DNA of 64,000 nucleotides from Sanguinoderma infundibulare (Eukaryota > Basidiomycota > Agaricomycetes > Polyporales > Polyporaceae). Position numbers and translations under genes: made by a program. The DNA lies in NCBI GenBank assembly GCA_032821775.1, contig JAVLRN010000002.1, forward strand, positions 1,488,001 through 1,552,000. Direction: 5' to 3'. The notes below the pieces were generated by a model. It saw nothing but the letters and a program-made list of their open reading frames with translations. It was not told the origin of the DNA and ran no database searches. The first letter of the stretch is position 1. Each line of letters begins with the position of its first letter. Of the stretch, positions 56,667-64,000 are shown in pieces.

Positions 56667-57528
56667 GTCTGGGTGGAGGTGGTATACAGAAGAGTTCGGT
56701 GGGAGCAGTGATTGACAGTACTACTACTAGTGCAGAAGGGAGTTTTGGCGTTGAACTGCGGGAGCCACAGCGCAGCCTTTTATCCTTGCCCGGCAACCTG
56801 CCCCACGAGCTGAGGATGGATATGCATCACCGGTTGCAGATGGGACATGCGGTGTCCGAGAAGAGACGACGCGCTCTTTGCCACATCTCTCCCTCCGAGC
56901 GGTGCAGAAGGTGGTTTAGGAATACGAGCAGCACAGGTAAGAGAATGATAAATTGTTCCAAGTCCAAGAGAAGACCCGGTACGAAGCATCGAATTTGAGC
57001 CGGCATGATTGGAGCCCTCGAGAAGACGAGGAACGAGCTGAACGCGGAGATGCTACAGCCCACAAAAACCTGTCCAGGACAGCAGATAATTTTAGACGCA
57101 TGAACATGATAACGAACGACCACCACGAGCTGATAGATAGACGCGACTTACGGTGCAAAGAGGAACTTCGAAGTTCCACCGCGAGGCCGGTTGACGGGGG
57201 CCGTGCAAGACGCACAGGCTGGTGGACCAGGCGCGTTCAAATGAAGCTTCTATTCCGTACAACGCCGGGCAGTCCCATTGACACACCGTCACCCCATCGC
57301 CGTTGGCGTACGGTAGGGTAAGACGCGATTAAAAGCTGCATGTCTCGAAAGCAAAATACAGCAGGACCCTATCTATGAGCAAAATAAGATTATGCGATGA
57401 CAAATGCAAATGCGATAGGTATACAACGCAGCAGCTGTCCGAGCTTGCGACAGATTGTCCATGCTAGTCCTACTTAGAGTGTCGTCCGAGTCCGACGTCC
57501 ACACACCTCCCCCAGCCCAGTGTCAACG
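56667..57528. other. intergenic, no gene supported
   Basis: Open frames on both strands have no family signal. It probably holds the promoter of the small minus-strand gene and the 3' flank of the next one. Confidence 0.35.
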
Positions 57529-59561
57529 TCATGAACCCGCATGCGGCTGCTGGGGAGGCGACGGCGGCGACGGCGAATGCGAATACGACGGGGGCGGGTC
57601 GTACGGCGACGGCAGCAGCCCCTCCACCTCGACCGCGACCGACTGTATGCGCGCGACCGACCGCTCCACCTCCGCGCTCACCACGCTGCTCGCCACCTCC
57701 CCGAGCGACACCTCCATCTCCAGCCCCGTGCCCGTGCCCGTCATCGTACCCGAGTCGGGCAGGGAGCGCGGGAGCGTGATGGGCGACACCTCGGACGGGT
57801 TCTCCTCGAGCGTCGGCATCGGCCGGTACGCGTCCGCGACGCGGATCTGGCTCGTCGGCGACTCTGGCCCGTACCCGTACCCGCTCCCGCTCCCGCTGGT
57901 GTTGGTGAGCGGGACGACGTTGTGCCAGGGCGAGTAGCTCGCGAGCACGTTGGGGACCCACGTCGTCGCCCGTCGCAGGTTTCCGTTTCCGTTTCCGCCG
58001 CCGCGCCCGTCCGACCCCGAGCTTGAACCCGAGCCTGAAGCGGAACCGGATTGCGAGAGCGAGGCAGACGAGAGCGAGCTCTGGCGGGCGACGGGCCTGC
58101 CACTTCCGGGGCTGCCGCTGCCGGTCTGGGACGAACCGCGGGAGAGGGTGAGCGAGGCGGAGCCTTCGATGGAGAGCTTGCGCGAGAAGAGCGCGCGCTG
58201 AAAGTCGTCGAGCCGCGCGGTGGTGATGCTCGCCGGGGAGGAGACGGACGCGACCGAATCGCGCGGGGACGCGAGGGCGGATACCTGCGCTGGGGGGCTC
58301 GTGCTGACATCCAAATCTGACTTGCTTGGTGGTGGGGGCGGGAGTGCGGGTGTCGGGGTGGCTGTGGGGACGAGGGGCGAGGGCTCATCCTGCGGGGAGG
58401 GCGTGTTGACGGTGCTCGTGTCAGAGCGGGCGCCGGCGGTCGATGGGGACTGCTGCTTGATGGAGATGGAGGTGGTCGAAATGGAGAGAGGGGACATTGG
58501 GCGGATGTGCGGGAGCGGGGTCGTGGCCATGGTCGCGAACGGTCGACTGAGGGTAGACGGACCGGAAGACGCACTGGGCGGTGGCCCCTCGGTTTGCGGG
58601 GCAGGGTAGTATCCGTCACCAGGAGAAGAGGTGACTTGGTTGGACTCACGGATGAAGGGTATCCTGAGGGATGGGAACCGTCCCTTGGGTCCTCCCTCGT
58701 TACTGAGCTGCAACTTGGGGAATTGGATACGCTGGAGGAAGGAGGGTGTGGGCGGCAGAGAGGGTTCGGGCATGGATATGGGAGCCGCATCGGATTGGCC
58801 TTCTCCTTGGTGGTACGAGGGCCATTCGACGACGACCTGGGGCTCGGGGAACATGGGCGGGACGGGGACCCTCATGGGGGTAGAGCGTGTCCTCTCGCGA
58901 GAAGGCACTCCTCCCCACTCGTCTGCCTGGCCGTGGGACGTGCTTCGTCCGCGCGAAGGGAAACTCGGCCTTGCTTCGGAGAGGCTTCGCGCATGGGACA
59001 TTGCTGACGGTTTTGGCGGCACGGGGGGTATGAGCTCGTTGGCGCGCAGCAGGGATAGGTGGGCCTCTGGATCGTCCGCAGGGGAGGACCTGAACCGTTG
59101 TTGCATTTCCGGTCCATCAGGGAGTTTGACATAGAATTTCTGCCGGCGGTAGAGGAAGACGGCGAACGTAAGGAGGGCAGATCCAATGATGATGATGATG
59201 ACAGTACACGCTGTCCGCCATCCAGTTGAAACCTAGAGGACGAATGAGCGAGTGAGTGATGCCTAGACGCCCTGTGCGCGATGGACGGCTACTGACCATG
59301 AGGCCGATAGGAACCAGAAGCTGGGAACGACGACTACTGGCGAACGAAAGCGATCTGCATGCGAGAAGGATTAGAAAGAGAAAAAAGAGAAGGGTGAGCG
59401 CAAGCTGGAGGTCAGAAGAAGAGGAGGGACGTATGTACCTGGGCAGCGTCCGCCGAATCAGCGCAGTCTCACCGCCTCAGGCTGCAGCCGCTGGGCGAGG
59501 GTGATGAGCGCAAGAGCGAACCAGCGGAACGAACAGGATCGGATGGTGCCATGGCGGTCAT
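57529..59561 (-). CDS. single-pass membrane protein with Ser/Pro-rich cytosolic tail
   Basis: The exons read MTAMAPSDPVRSAGSLLRSS joined to SLSFASSRRSQLLVPIGLM, then VSTGWRTACTVIIIIIGSALLTFAVFLYRRQKFYVKL. The last is a single membrane span followed by a basic stop-transfer. The long final exon (about 525 codons) is disordered and Ser/Pro/Gly-rich (ELIPPVPPKP, LPPPPPSKSDLD, SGSASGSGSSSGSDG) and ends PPQQPHAGS. A poly-Pro VPPKP and PPPP motifs could bind SH3 or profilin. The start is 59561, with a second ATG in stronger context at 59552. The introns near 59472-59340 and 59280-59232 are inferred from frame. No known domain; function unknown. Confidence 0.68.
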
Positions 59562-60363
59562 TTCCCGCTCGTCACTCTCCTCTCGGTCCGGATGGCTCCA
59601 TCGACGGCACACCGTTATGAACAGATGCCGCGAGGCGTGGGGCTGCTGTCAGATAGTGTCGTGCAAGCATAAGCCAGAGAGGATGGAGGATGCGGACGAA
59701 GCGGGGGACAGGGCGGGGGCGGCGTTAAGGCTGTCCTCGCCAGTTCCCATTCTACACTTCCGCCCAAGCCGCGCCACAAAGTTGATTTGCTCTCGCTCCA
59801 ATCTCGATTGATCCGACGCGTGTGCGGCCCTGATCCCGACTTGGTCATAACGAGGCCTAGGAGGGCGGTTGGTTATCGCCATGGACTCCAGAGCTACAGT
59901 GGGAGAAACGTCGGATGGCTGCAGTAGCAGAGCCATTAGTTCCCTGTTGCATCGGTGAAGGTACTTACTGTCATATAGGGCTCGTCGGGCAACTGACCAG
60001 CAGAGTCAACCATTGCACGCGCACGTCTCAATTGCCATGCGGCGCGTCATCGGAGCGGGCGATGTGCAACTTCCTTCAGTAGCCGCCTGGTAGTTAGCGT
60101 TTTCTAAACCAAGTCACCTCACAGAACTGGGGACAATACATACCCCAAACCCGACAGAACGAGGAATATATAGCCAACGCGGCCGCGGTGACATGAGTTG
60201 GGATAAAGGTAAAGATCCCTATCTGCCCGAACACTCTTAACCACAAGTCACAGATCCTTCCAACCTCCTCTCCATATCCAATTGCAACGTACGATCGCGA
60301 TATTGGATCTCCCGCCCCTGACGACTGTATCGTACACAAGATCGGTACCCAAATCAAACAACC
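59562..60363. other. intergenic, no gene seen
   Basis: Between two genes on the minus strand: the 5' flank of the Ser/Pro-rich protein and the 3' flank of the M28 protease. A TATATAG occurs near 60168. No coding frame is supported. Confidence 0.35.
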
Positions 60364-63300
60364 TCAAACCCCAAACCGCGTCCAAACCTCCACAAGCCCG
60401 TCCGCGACCTTCGTCGGCAACGCCCATAGCGGCAAGAACGCCTTCACCTCCTCAAACGCAGGGATCGTCCCCGTCTGGCCCTCCAGCGCCCCACTCGCGT
60501 ACTCCGCCCACTCGCATGCCGCGCGCCCGCTCAACGTCTCCTCTTCCACCAAAGACCGCCCAGCCTTCCGCTCCCACCCAACCTCGACGACAAACCTCTT
60601 CCCCCACGTCCGGCTCCACAACCGCGCCTCTTCCACCCCGCCCTCAGGCATCCCGTACCCGCCCTGCAGCTTCATCCCCGTCCCTTCCTCCCCTCCTTCC
60701 TGTCTCACATGGATGTAGTCCACCGCCCTGTCGAAATACAGCCTGCACCCGCGCGTGTTCTCCCCGCGCACCGAGATCAGCGCCCGCGTCGCGTTCAGCC
60801 GCTCCGTCTCCACCTCCAACCACCTCACTCTTGTGTTACGGTCGACGGACGTGTTCCCGCTCGGCGACGGCAGCAGCTGCGTCGTCCACCTGCACGTCAT
60901 GAGATCCGGACGGAGCCCCTTGGCGTCGCACGACACCTGCGCGTTCCACGAGGACGGGATGGCGGCCGTGATGTCGCGGTCGACGTACCCCCTCAGCCCC
61001 GTAAGCGTGGTGTCCGCCGCGACGACGGCCAGGGACGGCGGCCGAGAGCGAACGCCTACAGGCAGGTTGACAACAAGGCCTGCGGAGATGGAGGTGGATG
61101 GGGAAGAAACGCTCGCGGTGAGCTCGACGGACTGCTGGAAATACACCCGGAACGGCGCCGCCTGCGTGAACGGGAACGCAGTCCACGACCCAACAAGGAG
61201 CACGACAAGGACGGCAGCAACGGCGACGTTGAGCGACTGCGGCAGCTTGTGCGCGAACGGCATGAGCGGAATGAATGCCAGCACGGAAAACAGAGCTAGG
61301 ATCTCGTACACTGCATCGCCGGATCAGCTCAGCACCTCGACTCGAACGCGACGGAAAACAGGCTCACCCAACGTCGGACTGCTCCCATCCACGAGCGTGT
61401 GACCGAGAGCGTTCAACAGCAACACCTCGAGCTGGAACACCAACACCACCGTCGCCGGCACCAGCACCAACATCTGCGCGACCCACCACCCGTGCTCGTC
61501 CCTCGGCTTCCCCGCGACAGCGACAGCCTCCGGCGCGTCCATCGTAACATGCTCCTCGCCGCCCTCCGACACCCGGCGGTGCTGGTGCATGAGCGGTGTG
61601 ATCTCCGTCGGGTCCGTCTCGACCTCCCCAGCCTCAGCTCCCGCTTCCTCGTCCGCGGGTGCCTGTGCGTCGTCCGCACCATTAGTTGTCTGCGGCGGGG
61701 CATCGTACAGCACTCCGCGCACGAGCCTGCGTCCGGGCACAGCACCCTCGGCGAATGCTTCGCGCTCCTCGCGGGTGCTGAAGAGCTCACTCCTGCGCCC
61801 GCGTTCGTTGCCGGGGTCGCCGAGAAGGCCTGCACGGACGAGCTCGAGGACGGCGGCGAGCCAGGCACCAAGGTAGAGCGGGTTGACCCAGTACAGCGAC
61901 CCGAAATGTTTTGTCGAGATTAAGATGGTCGAGACGAGGAGGAGGAGCCAGGAGAATGAGTAGAGGGACAGCGTCACTGCCAACTTCTGGGAGACGAAAG
62001 TCGGCGGGAGGAGGCTGTGGAGCGCTTGGATGGGCGGCACGAGCGCGAGGAAGGAAGATGCAAGGAAGATCGTCAGCACGATCTGCGGGCGAGAGTGAAC
62101 GACCTGCGAGAGCACTTGGTTAGTGTCAAAGTTCGAGGGCGAAACTTGAGGTTCACTGGAACTTACGTAGGGGTTGAGATGCACGAATAGAACAATGAGA
62201 ACTGCATGTACAAGCACACTGACGATCAGTGCGACCCAAAAGCGTTCCCATCCGGCTAACGCCTTGACTGCGACCTTGATTTTCGCTGCGGTGCCGCGAG
62301 GGCTCGCAGCATCCGACGTTGAATCAGCATCTGGGGAGACAATGAGTGTAAATGACACGCATATATTCAGGACAGAAACATACAGGACTGTTCTTTGGCC
62401 ACGAGCATAACCCAGCCGAGCAGTCCAACCGTGCTGATCGGACCGATGATGAGAAACGCAACATTGAACGCGTAGAAGGCATCCATAGAGAACAGCCAAA
62501 GGCTCCTCCCGAACACTGCGTTGCGCATATAGTCAGCCAAGAAACGCAGACCACCACGTTTGTCTTACCATCGAAGTACACCGACGCCCTGGAGTCCTTG
62601 CCAGAGTTGTCGTCGTTCAACAAGCTCAACGCGGACCCGCGAACGAGCTCCATCATAGCCCACAGCGCCTTCCGCCCTGCCTCATGACCCATGCCTGGGA
62701 TCGAATCCCGCGGGGTGTGGTAGTACGCGCGGTTCTTGTAGAACGCGAAGTCGAATCCCTGCGATCCGGGAACCTCGCCCTCCACGCCGCGCGCATACAC
62801 CTCATAGTCCGTATAGCTGCGAATGAGACCGGCGGAGAACGCCTCAGAGGTGAGGACATTCGCGTGCGGGTGCTCCACGGCGGGGTGGAGGAGGGATTGG
62901 GCTGCGCCGAGGGACGTAGAGCGGAAGACTATTGGACGACTGCATACAGTATATGATTAGCTAGATCAATGACGCGGCCTGCTGCGTATATGCGCGTGAC
63001 TGTACGCACCCTCCGGACGCGGCGCCCTCCAAATTGATGAAGGTCGACGTGAGGTTCGACCACGGGTGCTCGAAGTAGGCGTGCGCGCCGTTCAGCCCGT
63101 CCTCCTCGCCGTTGTTGAAGAAAAATATCGCGGTCCGGCGCGGACGCCTGTCCGGGTGCGCGAAGTACTCGGCCATCTCGAGCACGGTCGCGACGCCCAT
63201 GCCGTCATCTGTGGCGCCGGGCGCGGTCGAGACGGAGTCGTAGTGGCAGGAGAAGAGGACGCCGTCCGGGTCGGAGTCTGGGGACGCGAGAGGGGAGTCT

Positions 63301-64000
63301 GTGCCTTCGATTTTGAGGAGGACGTTGGTGCTTTCGAAGTAGACGGCGTGGTCCTTGGCCGCAATGTAGGTGACGTTGGAGGTCAGGTCGTCTGAGAGGT
63401 GGATGTAGTCGTGGCGATCTGCGAGCTGCTGGAGGCGGGAGAGGATGTACTCTCGCACATCGTCGTTTGCATGGGAGATGTAGGGGTGAGGGCGACTGGT
63501 TATCTGTGGGGGTACGATGAGAGTACAGTCATTGCAGCCATCTACTCAAGAGAAATTCGCTGGGAGGAACCCGCTATTATGCTGCCGGATCGTTGTCTAC
63601 GTAAACATATCCCGGAATTGTGTAGCACTAAACGGCCACATTACTTAGCAGAACCACAGAAGTTCAAGTGCGTATATGTTTGGGAAGAGCGGCTAGTTTG
63701 AACAGATTGGAAGGGCTTCAAACTCTCGAACAAAGGGTCTTGTGCAACCCCTTATACTAGACGAATACGATGCAAAAGCGAACATGCGCCATAGACTGGT
63801 GCACGCTCAGGATTCTTCGAGTCGAAGATAGCCAAGACCGAAGCCGACAAGTTGGAAGACATACCGTGCTCAAGGCCTCATAACCACGATCCAAGTCCAA
63901 ACCACGCGTGTCCTTTGGAACGCGGGGTACGCCGTCTAACACGAGGACACTGGTGAACAGAACAGCGTATATGACGATGGCCAAAGCAGCGACTGAAGTG
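60364..64000 (-). CDS. vacuolar membrane M28-family metalloprotease (PFF1-like), 5' end outside window
   Basis: The N-terminal exon at the right edge encodes a membrane span (IVIYAVLFTSVLVLDGVP) then DTRGLDLDRGYEALS. An intron of about 360 nt leads to ITSRPHPYISHANDDVREYIL. The peptidase domain has CHYDSVSTAPGATDDGMGVA (zinc His and bridging Asp), NNGEEDGLNGAHAYF (catalytic Glu and zinc Glu), NLEGAASGG and YHTPRDSIPGMGHEAG (zinc His). The C-terminal half has several membrane spans (SLWLFSMDAFYAFNVAFLII, FWVALIVSVLVHAVLIVLFV, IVLTIFLASSFLALVPPI, LALFSVLAFIPLMPF), a luminal beta-rich tail, and ends VWTRFGV. Homologues sit in the vacuolar membrane with the protease side in the lumen. All metal ligands seen are intact. 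The start codon lies beyond 64000. Confidence 0.9.

Overview
The window looks like nuclear DNA of a wood-decay basidiomycete (Agaricomycetes, possibly Polyporales). The signs are GC-rich coding sequence, many 50-70 nt GT-AG introns, F-box proteins with divergent C-termini, a secreted CBM1-tailed acetyl esterase, a TOS1-like cell-wall glucanase and degenerate retroelement debris. This placement is an inference from protein families; no rRNA or tRNA gene was found. Intron borders were read by eye and the less certain ones are flagged.

Layout. 0.4-2.0 kb: a single-pass membrane protein. 2.5-4.2 kb: repeat and retroelement debris. 5.0-6.7 kb: CBM1-CE16 esterase copy A, broken by a stop codon. 7.6-10.6 kb: F-box protein (minus). 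12.4-20.4 kb: a giant PH/RasGEF/RhoGAP protein. 22.4-24.1 kb: inositol-3-phosphate synthase (INO1). 25.6-26.2 kb: a small unknown gene. 26.4-28.3 kb: TIM50 (minus). 28.7-30.4 kb: intact esterase copy B (minus). 31.2-34.3 kb: inverted copy of the retroelement debris, then a CMC4 pseudogene. 34.4-36.1 kb: NAPE-PLD-like metallo-hydrolase (minus). 37.2-38.5 kb: TOS1-like glucanase (minus). 39.7-41.9 kb: zinc-finger protein. 42.4-48.1 kb: a head-to-head pair of unknown paralogues. 48.4-51.0 kb: a second CMC4 relic and more repeats. 51.1-53.1 kb: F-box/LRR-type protein (minus). 54.5-55.7 kb: a membrane protein. 56.1-56.7 kb: a small unknown gene (minus). 57.5-59.6 kb: a TM protein with a Ser/Pro-rich tail (minus). 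60.4 kb to the right edge: vacuolar M28 membrane protease (minus), its N-terminus outside the window.

The genes do not form one pathway. The main structural story is a roughly 4-kb inverted duplication, esterase plus upstream retroelement relic, whose arms lie about 22 kb apart. One arm is decayed and the other is intact. The same repeat family sits beside two fragments of the mitochondrial CMC4 gene in identical relative orientation, which points to repeat-linked duplication or capture of host genes.
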